A stretch of 64,000 nucleotides of DNA from Chrysoporthe austroafricana. Lineage: Eukaryota; Ascomycota; Sordariomycetes; Diaporthales; Cryphonectriaceae. Positions 48,334-58,929 of the stretch are shown piece by piece. The notes under the pieces were generated by a model. That model saw only the letters and a list, made by a program, of their open reading frames with translations. It ran no database searches and was not told the origin of the DNA. Where the stretch lies: NCBI GenBank assembly GCA_001051155.2, contig JYIP02000004.1:1711653-1775652 (forward strand), read 5' to 3'. Numbering within the stretch: position 1 is the first letter of the stretch; the number at the start of each line of letters is the position of its first letter. The position numbers and the translations under genes are program-made.

Positions 48334-49515
48334 TTGCGGCAGGACAGACCTGCCCCGTGTACGGACTGCACTCATAGCGACTCACGATCGGAATGAAAGT
48401 GCATAACGTGTTGTACGGATTGCATCAGAAGGCGTTTTTTTTTTTTTTTTTTAATTATTTTTAAATCGAGAAAGACTTTTGAGAGGTTCACGCATGCATG
48501 GGACGAGAGGGAGGGGGCGGCATAGTAGCTGTGGTGTTCGGCCGCGGCTTCATCTCCTTGCGTTATTTGTTTTTGTGTGTGTGTATTTTTCTTTTGTTTT
48601 GTTTTTTTTTTTTCCTTGCATTAGCCTCCGCGAACGGGGAGGCAAGTACATCACAAGGGCGGTGTTTTCTTCATTTTTACGCAACGGGTGCGTGATGACG
48701 AAAAAGAACAATGTCTAAAGGAATCCGAGGTCTACGGAAAGCGGCTGGCGGGGCGAAGAGATGGGAAACTCCCAACGATGGGGGAGAGAATATGTTCTCT
48801 CTCTCTCTCTCTCTCTCTTTGGTGACAGAGGAGTTCGGGCGTCAGACCGCAGCATCGATACCCCCGGCTGACTTTAACTTTTGGGAGGGAAAAAACGAAA
48901 GGGGGGGGGGGACCGGGCCGGTCAGCTCTGTATTTTTATGATTGTCTCTAGAAGAATATGCATTCTGAGGCAGCTTGTATCAATATATCATAACGCTGTG
49001 TGCCCTTTTCCTGGCCAGGCGACTCGTGAGACTTGGGGTGTTGTGCTTCGTCTGCGTCGTTGCTCTCCGCGGTGGAATGCGTGCGAGGTTCGGCGGAAGA
49101 ATCGCCTAGCCCGTCAAAATGACGATCTCAGTGATTGGGATCTCTTCACTGAATGCGTGTGGCTGTGAGGTGTGAGATGTTGCAAGTGGTGAGTTCGGCG
49201 GCCTATCTGGGCTTTTGGTGAGTCAGGCCGCGCCAGCGCTGGTTGCATGTGCAAATGAAGACGGCACCAATTTTTTTTTTTTTTTTTTTTTTTTTTCCCC
49301 CTTCCCCATTTTCCCCTTCTCTCTACCACCCTCCGCCCTGAGCCACATACACACTTTTACCTCCCNTTTTTTTTTTTTTTTTTTTTTTTTTTTTTCCTCC
49401 CTTCCTCAACTGCGACTTCCATCGAACAACCTCGGCACTGAGCGACAGGCAGCATCATAGCCTCACTGCATCTTGTGACTCCATCTCTCTCTTGGCTCCT
49501 TACTAGACGCTTTGC
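48334..49515. other. Intergenic region with poly-T runs and a probable assembly join
   Basis: Begins with the 3' untranslated region of the preceding gene, with a T run at about 48436-48452 and a (TC)n microsatellite at 48796-48818. Two long T runs (49271-49296 and 49367-49395) about 95 nt apart, with an n at 49366, flank a C/T-rich block and probably mark a poorly resolved join. The final 120 nt is the TPT1 leader. No gene is visible. Confidence 0.55.
48796..48818. repeat. (TC)n microsatellite
   Basis: About eleven TC dinucleotides in a row in the 3' flank of the large disordered-protein gene; directly visible. Confidence 0.85.
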
Positions 49516-50837
49516 ATGAGCGCGACTTCCGTGCGACAAGCACTCGCCAGGTCCCGAGTTCCAAGGCCGGCCATCCGGAGCCGCACACCACCCTCAGGCG
49601 CTCTACCCCAGGCGCCCCCGCAACCACAACAAAGGCTCCGGAAGCTCACAGCAGGACCGCACGCTCGCCACCCGCCCGGAGCCATGGACGCGGAGGGGGA
49701 TGCGGCCGCGCAGCTCGAGGAGCAGCTGGCGCGCGGCGCCGGGGGCAAGGGCCCGAAGCCGAAGGGGGCCGGGCGCGGGGGCGGCGCGGGCGGCGGCGCG
49801 GCGAAGAGGGAGAAGGATATCTCGCACGCGCTGTCGCGGCTCCTGCGGCACCAGGCGCTGAACGCGGGGATCAAGCTGGACCGGGAGGGGTACGCGCCGC
49901 TGGAGAGGGTGGTGAGTTGATGTCTTTTTGTTTCCTGCTCTTCGCGGCCGCTGGGAACATCGAGACGGGAGGGGCTCCGCGTCCTGGCGGGATGGGGGCA
50001 GAGGGCTCTGGCAGCGTCCTCCGGGCTGGCCGCGAGGCTCTCGTGCACTCCCTGCCCCTCTACGACTACCCGTGGCGCCGCCACTTGTGGACTCGAGGCT
50101 GACACCCGCCGCAGCTCCAGTGGGGCCCGCTCCGCACCCTCAACGTCTCGGTGCAGGAGGTCATCGACGTGACGGCGTCGAACGAGAAGCAGCGCTTCGC
50201 CATGAAGCCCGCGCGCCCGGACGCCGCCGCCGCCGACGTCTCGACTGCGGACGCGTCCTGCTGGCTCATCCGGGCGAACCAGGGCCACTCCATCCCGCTC
50301 GAGTCCGGCGGCCTGCTGACGCCCATCACCCTCGACCCGGACAACGTGCCGCCGACCGTCGTGCACGGGACCTACTTCGCCTTCTGGCCATCCATCGTCG
50401 AGAGCAGCGGCCTGCGGCGCATGGGGCGGAACCACGTGCATTGCTCGACGGGCGTGCCCGGCGCTGGTGCCGTTGGTGACGGCGACGGGGCGCCCGCCGT
50501 CGTCTCCGGGATGCGCGCTGACGCGGAGCTGCTGGTCTACATCGACGTGCGGCGCAGCCTGGGGGACGGCGCGCTGGCCTGGTGGGTCAGCGAGAACGGC
50601 GTCGTGCTCACCGAGGGCGCGGGCGAGGACGGGCTCGTGCCCGCCCGGTACTTCCGGGAGGTCGTGGGCCGTCGCGACGGCGTCGGCGTGCTCTGGCGCG
50701 ACGGCGAGTGGGTCGCCGACCTGCCGGAGGAGGTGAGGGGGCGGCCGCCGCCCGCGAAGTCCGGGGGCCGGGGGAGGGGCGGCGGCGGCGGCGGGCGCCG
50801 GGGCAGAGGCGGGAGGGGGAGGGGGCGAGGCGCGTGA
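49516..50837 (+). CDS. TPT1: tRNA 2'-phosphotransferase (Tpt1/KptA family)
   Basis: Predicted 372 aa from exons 49516-49911 and 50115-50837, joined in phase 0 to restore LERVLQWGPL. Tpt1 removes the 2'-phosphate left at the splice junction after fungal tRNA ligation, transferring it to NAD+. Family hallmarks are present: RLLRH (Arg111-His112), the KLDREGY segment, the RANQGHS motif (residues 185-191), and VHGT, which together form the RNA- and NAD-binding site. A second in-frame ATG at 49684, in a strong context (gccATGG), would give 316 aa and begin MDAEGD. The extra 56 residues from the first ATG are Arg-rich with no acidic residue, unusual for this enzyme. A Gly/Arg-rich linker precedes the domain and an RGG-like tail ends the protein, both probably RNA-binding and disordered. 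Convergent with a dsRNA-binding-like gene. Confidence 0.92.
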
Positions 50838-51226
50838 AGGGCCGTCGGCGGCCTGGTGGGTTCTGGGAGGCTCCGGTCCTCCCCGCCTGGGGGCGCTCGG
50901 ACATGGGCTTGTTGGGATCGAGCATCGCATTCTCAGTGTGTCTCTCGTCTCGAATGCTCTCTGTGGTATCTGGTTCACTAGCGCCGCCTGGGCTACCTAA
51001 CAGCGACAGCATATGAGTCCTAGGCGAGGAGCATATCGCACGCGAGGTCGTTTCACGGCAGGGTCTCCCGAGGCAGATGATCATGAAGAAGGGGGGTTTG
51101 TATTCCAGGCCAAACTGCTCTCCCTGTCCAATCGCGGTGGCTCAATGAAGCCGTCTTGTTGCCGAAGCGCTCTGAATACCTAGTCCGCTTTTCATCGTCC
51201 CAAGCGCCAACCCACCGCTGCCCTCC
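50838..51226. other. Convergent intergenic region
   Basis: 389 nt between the TPT1 stop and the stop of the opposing dsRNA-binding-like gene; presumably overlapping 3' untranslated regions. Nothing else seen. Confidence 0.55.
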
Positions 51227-52218
51227 TCATTCCTCCCTACCGAGCTGCTCCTGCAGCAAGTCCAGCTGTCCGACCCTCTTGGCCTCGATGGCCCTTAGGC
51301 CTGGCAGCAGCCTGACAGCAACAGCTTGTTTCAGGGCTTTCTTCCCACAGATGCCCTGTACAGCACTGGCTTCCTGAAGGCCAGCCACATCCTCGTCTCC
51401 ATAGGCCTCGAACTCAGCCCATCCATCGAGCAAGCCCCCGCCCTCGCTGGTCTTGGAGTCGATGGATTTATACGTAGGTTGGCGAATGCTTAGGTCGTCG
51501 CAGAGGCTGGCGACGATCTCCGTGGCGCGAGGTCTCGACGCGTTGGTGGCGGCGGCCTGGCTGCTCTGCAATCTCTTCGGCGGCGGCGGCGGCGAGAGGG
51601 CAGCGCCACCCTCCGCCGGGGATCTTTTCGACGCCGCGTCCGTGCCGGCCTCCACGGCCGAGTCAACGGCCGGGACCTGAGCAACGGCCGGGACCTGGGC
51701 CTTGGGGCTCGCGGCGCTGCCGACCCTGGACATGATCATCCCCCGCGCGACCAGCCAGTCTACAGCCGCCTTCGCGGCGTACTGCTTTGCGGCCTTCTTG
51801 GTGCTGAAGGACGGGGCCTCGTCGATGCTGTCGCAGCCATAGCCAGGCGCGGGGAAAGTGCCGGCGGGCCCCATCTCGTCAACAAGGCCCTTGATCGCCA
51901 CGGAGCACTTCCATGCTGAGGGACCGCCTTCTTCAAACCAGATGATCTTCACGCATTGACGGTTTGAGTGGGGGAATTCTGTAGACCTTCGGTCAGCCAA
52001 GAGGCTCCCCAGAGGAGAGGGGGGTTGTCTATATTACCGTTCAGTATGCCGATGTAGTTTACGTTGTCAGATGACGGCTGGGGGAGGCGAAGGACTTCGA
52101 GGGCCCTCCGCTGCGCGACAGTGAGAGGCGCCGGCCTCTTATACTCAGCCTCGAATGCCTCCTGGTTAGCAATCCATGCCTTGGTTTCCGCATAGATGTT
52201 TTCGTTGCTTGATGTCAT
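51227..52218 (-). CDS. Double-stranded RNA-binding-like domain protein
   Basis: Predicted 310 aa from exons 52218-52038 and 51978-51227; the GT-AG intron splits the codon for Glu61 and restores NYIGILNEFPHSN. Residues about 50-140 look like a dsRNA-binding fold: an opening YIGILNEF segment, a strand pair ending KCSVAI, and the third motif FSTKKAAKQYAAKAAVDWL, with Lys121-Lys122 and Lys125 at the positions that contact RNA in true dsRBDs. The remainder is Ala/Pro/Ser-rich with a short C-terminal helical region. Many filamentous ascomycetes carry small proteins of this type with no assigned role; RNA silencing or RNA processing is only a possibility. No helicase, RNase III or deaminase domain accompanies it. 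Confidence 0.78.
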
Positions 52219-53048
52219 TGTGGCTGCTGAGCGGTCGGGGGGGGGGGTGTTGCTCTAGCGCTTCGGGTTGATGGATACAGTCTGCCAGGCGATTGTCATG
52301 AGAAGACGATCAGATGAGAGTGGCCCAAGAGAAAGATGCCAGAAGCATGAGGTCGGGAGGAATCATGAGAAGACATATATGCCTTTTGGGGACTGCGAGG
52401 GAGGCTCAGGATGTGAGACACCGGCAGGCTGGAAGGCCTCCCGCATCATGGCGGGGCAAAAGCAGCTCTCATGCAGCCGCGCTGCGAGGCCCCCAACGAC
52501 CTGCGTAGCCAACGAGATGCTAGGCGCTGCCTCTGCGCGCAGTGGTCTGCAGGCTCGGGAGAGCGCGATGAAGCTAGACTGTGACCAGCTGGCGCAGGCG
52601 AAGAAAAAGAAAGAAAAAAAGCGATCGACCTGGGACGGAGGCAGGCAAATGGTAGTCAGGTCTACGTGCTCGCCGGAGCGGGCAGGAATATTACATCAGC
52701 CGCCGATGGAATGACCTTCCTGGGGCCAATCTACTATTGCATCACCTCTTTTAGGCTGAATTCTGTGAGGAGACCTGCGATGGGATTACTGCATCCCCGT
52801 TCACCTGGTTGATGCTCGCACTCTGCGTGTAAACTAGTCGCGTAGAATCGAACCCTGGTTTCGATTTGAGCCAGCCTGCCCGCCAAAGGTTGTCAGACTT
52901 TATCATTTTAAGTTACAGGCACATGTATGATGATACGGTCTGTGTGATACGTTTCTCCATAAAAGCCTGTGGTCCTGTACAGCATGCCATTCGTGGGTAT
53001 CAAAGTAATGCTTTTTCAATAAGAAGAGGCCATCGCGCAACGATACGA
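52219..53048. other. Intergenic region upstream of the dsRNA-binding-like gene
   Basis: Holds the promoter of the dsRNA-binding-like gene (minus strand) and the 3' flank of EFG1. A purine tract (aagaaaaagaaagaaaaaaa) is at about 52600-52620. No gene seen. Confidence 0.5.
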
Positions 53049-53941
53049 TCAGCCGAAAAAGTCGCTCTCATCCCCCGAGTCTTGCTCCTCGATCTCCGCG
53101 TTGTGGCGACCCTTCTTCTTCTTGTCCTGCTTCTTCGCGGGACCGGGCTTCGCGCTCTGGCGTGCCTTTTCCGGCTTCGACTCCCTGCGCTCGGATTTCT
53201 TGCCAGCTTGGACACTCGGAGGCGCATCAGCCTGAGGGCCCGCGGCGTCTGGCTTCTCTGGCCGCCGCTCCTGGATCCGCTCCAACGCTTTCGGGCCCTG
53301 CGCCATGGCCTCCTCGATCTCCTTCCACACGGGCGGCCGCTCGAAGTGCAGGGCTCGCTTTGCTATAGGCTCCCCGCCGGAATCATCCTTCGTCTTGCCC
53401 GCCGGGTACAGACCGATGTAGCGCTCCATGAAGGGGAAGTATCTCGTGTAGTACCAGTCGACTTCGGTTTTGTGGAAGTCCTCTTCGAGCTGGGTCTTCT
53501 CCTCAGGGTCGGTGGTATTCTCGAGGCGTTTCTTGAGCTGCTTTTTCAGCCTCTCGGCCTTCTGCCTCTCTGCCATGTCCGTTAGCTATCAGTCTGTCGT
53601 CGCAGGCACCGACCCGGGTACGTACCAAAGAAGCGGACCTTGTGGTACTTGGAGATCATCTCGTTGCGCTTCTTCTTGTACTGCAGGTCCTCGATCTGCC
53701 TTTTGCAGTGCGCCAGCTCCAGCTCCAGGTTCCGCTGGACATCCGACGGCATGTCGCCACCCTTCGCAAAACGCCGCTCTATGTCTCGCGCGCGCTTCTT
53801 GACCTCCCTCAGAGACTGACCCGGCGGCGCGCTGCTACTGTCCTTGGGCTTGTGGTGGTTGAATGGCTTCCTCTTCTTGTTCGCGCCATCGCGCGTCGTT
53901 GCTGACGCCTCGACTTCGGCGTAGGGCCGTTTGGAGCCCAT
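53049..53941 (-). CDS. EFG1: rRNA-processing protein EFG1
   Basis: Predicted 278 aa from exons 53941-53626 and 53569-53049. The acceptor lies inside a gcATGGCAG sequence, so the ATG there is not the true start; splicing gives KVRFFERQKAERLKKQL, matching the family pattern. The start MGSKRPYAEVE follows a 15-codon open stretch and is preferred because family members begin with a short basic N-terminus like this one. The centre (residues about 40-140) is a highly charged, probable coiled coil; the segment WYYTRYFPFMERYIGLYP follows, and the tail is Lys/Glu-rich with nuclear-localisation-type clusters (KKQDKKKKGR) and an acidic end. Efg1 is a nucleolar component of the 90S small-subunit processome required for 18S rRNA maturation in yeast. 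Divergent from SEA4. Confidence 0.92.
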
Positions 53942-54430
53942 CTTTGAGGTCAATTGAGTCCGAGTTACTGTGAGGATCCTGCGCACCGGTTCGACCAGGA
54001 GAGATTGGTAGGGAGTGTGTGTCCCTTGATGTGTTCGAGAATTCTCTTGACTTCGAACATTCGAAGTTCAGGGTTGCTTATCTTATCGGCGGGTTATAGA
54101 CGCTACTGTAGCGCCCTGGTCCCTGTACCCATGGCGTGCCATGGGCTGCCGTAGGGGTGCGCTGAATATGGGGAGCTCGTCGCGAGGCTCAACTTAACAT
54201 CCAAGTCGACCTCCACACTTCATGGTCACTGGCCAGTCTTCGATCTTGATTCCTGCGTGATTACCAACACAATTGGTTCTTAGGATGAATCAGTATGGAA
54301 AATGATGCAACTCGCATTCAGAGCCGATGATCATGCAGGGATATGACCTGTGAAATCTTTGTTATATGAGAAATTGTCAACACCATCATTCCCAGGCCTC
54401 GTCCTCTTGAGGGGTCGAAAATAAACGACT
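53942..54430. promoter_or_regulatory. Divergent EFG1-SEA4 promoter with near-perfect palindrome
   Basis: 489 nt separate the start codons of EFG1 (minus) and SEA4 (plus), so they likely share regulatory DNA. At 54052-54069 is an inverted repeat with arms acttcgaa and ttcgaagt around a 2-nt spacer. The rest is unremarkable and AT-richer toward SEA4. Confidence 0.6.
54052..54069. repeat. 18-bp inverted repeat, candidate protein-binding site
   Basis: Arms of 8 nt (acttcgaa / ttcgaagt) pair perfectly around the dinucleotide ca. It sits about 110 nt upstream of the EFG1 start and 360 nt upstream of the SEA4 start. The core contains GAAnnTTC, half of a heat-shock-type element, but the third unit is not in register. 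Confidence 0.7.
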
Positions 54431-57400
54431 ATGGATCGCCCAGAGCCAGGACTGATTAAATGGTCCCCCAACGCCACTTATGATTCTTTTCTCCATCTGA
54501 ACCTACAACAACGAATTGTCCAGCTCTATAAGCCTACTGGTCACGCCCAGCGAGGAAAGTTCGATTACGAAAAGATATCGAAACACGATGAGGTACCGCC
54601 GTTGACCACCTATGACTGGTCTCCCTCGGCACAAGGCCTGGTCGCCGTCGGCACATCTACCGGCATCGTCAACCTGCTGAGAGTAGATGACAATTCAAAC
54701 GACTATAAGGAACTTGTTCCCAAGGTGGCCCGGACGTGTTTGGCAGTGGCCTTCAACACAGCCGGCCTTCTGGCTGTCGGGCTGGACAGGGTTAGAAATG
54801 ACCCATGTCTTCACATCTGGGACGTCAATCGCTTCTCGACTATCCATGACACCGGCCCGGGCTTTCCTTCGGGCATCGAGCTGGCCAAAGATCCGTGGAA
54901 GCGTCTTGAACATAATGCCTCCATTTCGAGCATCAAGTTCTTCGAGGACAATCCTGACATGCTGGTTGTTGGGATGAAAGGCTCCGGGCTGCGAATACAC
55001 GACCTTCGGAAAGGCCACGAGTCTGTCATTAATTTCCAGACAAAGTGCAACAACAACCTCGCCATTGACTATGCCGACCAGAATTACTTTGCCTCCTCTG
55101 CGCTCGACTCGCCGGTTGTCATGGTGTGGGATCGCAGGGCGCTCAGCCGGAATGTAGCGTCGCCAGCCTACCTCGAGGCGGTCGATGTGGACAATATGCC
55201 CCTGGGTGGCGCACTCTGGCTGGATCGGGCCATGGAAATGGAGAGGGATCCCCAGGCTAGGAGTTCTAGGAGCTCTGTGATCCGCAAGCTGGGCTACTGC
55301 CGCGATCAGAGGGGCATGCTCGCTGTGCTATCTCGGACTGGCCAGCTCAAGGTGTTTTCAACGCAGCCAGCTGGGCACGCGCTAGTGAACACCGAGCTGG
55401 AAAGCCCACAGTTATTGCAGGTTCGGAGGTCTTATGAGATGGACAATCTCTACTCCGATACTGACCGGAAGAACGAGCGCATCGTCTCCTTCGACTGGGT
55501 CACTTCGCCCTCTCCGTCCCTGGGACCGAGACTGCTTGTTCTTCGTAACAACGGAGCATTTGAAATTCTAGAGGTGCCCTCTGTCACGAGGATGTATCCG
55601 TACAAATTGACCCCATGGCAAGCGCCATACAGAGATCTAGAAGGTACACTATACCACTGTTCTCATCATTACGAAACTCCAAAGCTGATTACGATCCAGA
55701 TGGCGATTCTTATCATAACATAATGAATCTAGAAAGCATCCAGGCCAAGGAGACCCTAGGTCCCTTCATCTTGGAGAACTCCCTGTCCAATCTCCCGATA
55801 TTCGGGCCGGACAGGGCCAATGTTGCGGCCATGGCAGAAAAAATCAGAGACGATTTCGCGACAGATGACGGACTGCTGGCAGATGAGCTGGCGAGCAGCG
55901 TTCCGCTACCAGAGACGTTCACCAAGGCTAGCACGATCAGCGAGAAGCTCAAAGCACTGAGAGGGTACAGGTGGGGAATCACCAACCCAGACCTCGCTGA
56001 AAAAGAGGACCTGACGCTATACGGGCCAATGACCCTGATCAAGCTGCAAGAAGGCTTGCCAGAAGAGTCGTCGAATGTAGCCAGTCGGTCTCTCCACGAA
56101 AGCCTGCTCAAGTCAACTATCGAGACTGAGGGCTTCCCGAGAGCTGCGCAGCTTGTCTTGGATCATATCATGCTTTTCCGTGCCAAGGAGAAGTATCTAT
56201 TTGATTGCGCGGTAAATCGTGCCGTCGTTGCTGACGATCCTTGGTTGAAAGGCGTGTGGGGATGGATAGAAGGTATGCGTAACCGATCCTCCGTGCCGAA
56301 GCTTTTCATAGACTGACTGGATGTAGACGCCGAAGAAGCATGCCTCGATGGTGGGATGCTGGCCCATTCTCTTGATCTGAGCTATCTAGGTGTCCAAGCG
56401 ATTTGGACAGAGGATCTTGGTAAGCGATGACTGTCGCGTTTCGGAACATATCAATTAACGGCGCACAGGCGAAAGACCAACATTACGGCTGGCGGAGGGA
56501 TCAGGCCCTCCCGACCGAGCAACTTGGACACGGTGCATTAGTGCTATTTGCAAAAGACGCGATCTTCCCCCATTCGATGGCATTGAGACGAAGAAGTCTT
56601 TTCACCGGCAACTGCTACTGGACGTATGCGGATGGGGTGCATATACGCCCATAGAGGATGCCATAATTGACGGGGAAGTGGACTACAAGAACGCCGACGG
56701 GGGCGCGTCCTGGTACACGAGAATGACGGCCCTCGCTCTTTTCCGCGGTGACTCCCAGAGGGCCATTCGAATCCTCAAAGATGGAAGCAAGGAGCATCCT
56801 AAGCTCCTTTTCGTCTCTTTGGCCCTTCAGCTCGTCAGCAGGGCAGACCGGAGCGAAGCTGCAGAGCAACTGGACTTCGACGAGGTGATTGCCGCGAAGA
56901 CGGACCCATATCTCCGCGCCATCTCGTCCTTCATCGCGACCGGTGACTGGGCGACCATAGCTACGCAGCGCTCTCTACCTCTTTGCGACCGCACCTTCGT
57001 GGCAGTGCGTAATCTCAGCGACGACCAGCTGACTGAATGGCTGGCCGCCGAGGTGCAAGAAGCCATCAAAGAAGGGGATATCGAGGGCATAGTCCTGACA
57101 GGCATTACCGAGAAGACCGTCGACATCCTCGCCACTTACGTCTCAAAGTTTCATGACGTACAGACCGCCACGCTGATCATGTCCTTCTGCGCCCCACGCT
57201 ACATCGATGACTACCGTTGCACGGCGTGGCGCAACGCCTACCGCGACTACCTCCAGCGCCACAAGGCCTTTTATCAGCGCACCAAATTTGAGGTCGAGAG
57301 CAGCAAGCGCAGCAAGCGCGACGGCAGGCCAACCATCAAGCCGCCGTCGCGGCAGATCGCCCTGCGATGCATCTACTGCGACGCCGAGACGTCACTGCTG

Positions 57401-57790
57401 CAGACCTCGTCGTCGTCAGCGAATCTTATGAGCCATGGGTCGACGGGCAGCATACCGGGCCCGTTCCACGCAAACAGCAGGCCGGCCCACAACCCCTCGT
57501 ACACCGAGAAGATGGCGACGCCGGGCATCACGTGCCCGAAGTGCAACAGACACCTGCCGCGCTGCGTGGTCTGTCTCGAGGTCGTGGGGATCCCGCGGTC
57601 GGACACGCCGGCCGCGGCGGCCGATCCGGACGCCACGAAAATGGCGCTGCGGTTTCCCACCTTCTGTCTGAAGTGTGAGCATGTCCTGCACTTGGATCAC
57701 GCGAGGCAGTGGTTCGCGAGGCACAACGAGTGCCCTGTGCCGGAGTGCCGCTGTCGGTGTAACTTCAGGGCGAACCCTGAAATCAACTGA
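54431..57790 (+). CDS. SEA4: SEA4/Mio, SEA (GATOR) complex WD-repeat subunit
   Basis: Predicted 1,066 aa from exons 54431-55643, 55700-56272, 56327-56419 and 56469-57790, all GT-AG with phase 1 throughout. The N-terminal 400 residues form a WD-repeat propeller (for example CLHIWDVNRF, GLRIHDLRKG, VVMVWDRRAL). A helical solenoid fills the middle (from about 430 to 850). The C-terminus ends with the Mio-type zinc-binding RING/ribbon: CIYCDAE, CPKCNRHLPRCVVC, CLKCEHVLHLDHARQWF and CPVPECRCRC. Sea4/Mios is part of the SEACAT/GATOR2 subcomplex at the vacuole, which relieves inhibition of TORC1 by amino-acid status. Length fits the yeast protein (about 1,040 aa). Several open frames inside exon 4 in other registers are shadows. 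Confidence 0.95.
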
Positions 57791-58929
57791 GTTTCCTGGT
57801 ATACACCAGGAGCTGTAAAGGAATTAAAAGCATGATAGACCGTTTCCTGATGCCCCGCTGCCTATTTCCTTGTGCAGTGTGTAAGGATTGTCATCTTAAG
57901 CACGTCGCGCCAGACCCTGGAATCGATGCCAGATCGAGACGGTTGATACCAGGCGTAGCCTGGGCGAGCTGCGCACGTAGCTGGCGCAGATAGACCTGGC
58001 GGAGCCTTTGGTGATCACTATGATCAAGGAATCATAGAGGACCTATCTTGTTATTGTTCCGGAGGAATATAGCCATTCATACACGGCGAGGTACGGATTC
58101 ATGGGGACTATGTTTGCTTGAAAACCAACTGCACTGTGTATGACGATGATTTCGAAGAAGGTCTCTTCGAGGAAGAGCGGTGGAATATCAGGCGGAAGAA
58201 ATTCAGGACATCACCGCCGCCACCTGACCCCATGGCCTTGTTAGAGGAAGCAGATTTGGCAATGGACTTCGCAACTCGCTGACCAGCTGTGAAGTGAGGC
58301 GTGGACACATGGCTTTGTATCAATTACTACACCAGGTAGATTCTGCATTTCTCTGCTTCTGTTACCGAGTCCAACATAGTCATAAAGCATAAGTATTCAA
58401 TGATTCGAAGTATAGCCTCAAGAAGCAAACAATTTCGTCTAGAACGTAGCAGTCAGGGTCTAGCAGGACTGCCACCGCAATTCAAACTATTACTCTAGAT
58501 GTATGCCTTTTCCTTGCCCACGAAGCATTCTCGCGATGGATAACGCCGGACAGAGATGAAGTCCACAACTCACGAGACTCACCCACGGGATGTTCCTATC
58601 ACGTCATACAGCGGTATCCTAAGCCTATACCGTGCCCTACACACCGGAAATCACTTAGAAGGCAATGTGAAGACCATTGCCCACAGATCCCAGTCAGATC
58701 GGGAGTCTAACAGGGGACCATGGGGGATTGACGGCGCCGTACAGCCACACGCACACAAACTCTCGCTCTTCTCGCCCTTGAGGTGATACCAGACAGACAG
58801 GTCATAACTGTCACCGCCGGCATCCGTTCAAGCCTCTGAGCCGTCGTGAGTATAGGCAGCCTGATGGAGATGGCCAACTTTGGTATTCACTAGGGTCCCT
58901 TCAGGTCAAGGATTGAATTGGCGGCGCAG
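57791..58929. other. Convergent intergenic region between SEA4 and the kinase gene
   Basis: 1.1 kb of lower-GC DNA containing two 3' ends. A 71-codon minus-strand frame at 58108-58323 has no recognisable feature. No repeat or RNA gene seen. Confidence 0.5.

Noticed and set aside
49503..50978. 491-codon minus-strand frame opposite TPT1
   Set aside because: Antisense shadow of TPT1, rich in Ala/Arg/Pro, with no recognisable domain.
52840..52870. Possible minus-strand tRNA (B-box-like ggttcgattc)
   Set aside because: The flanking five bases on each side do not pair to form a T-stem and no A-box lies at the right distance.
53570..53576. ATG inside the acceptor region of EFG1 as a separate start
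   Set aside because: Splicing immediately after gcATGGCAG yields the family segment RFFERQKA, so the ATG lies within the intron.
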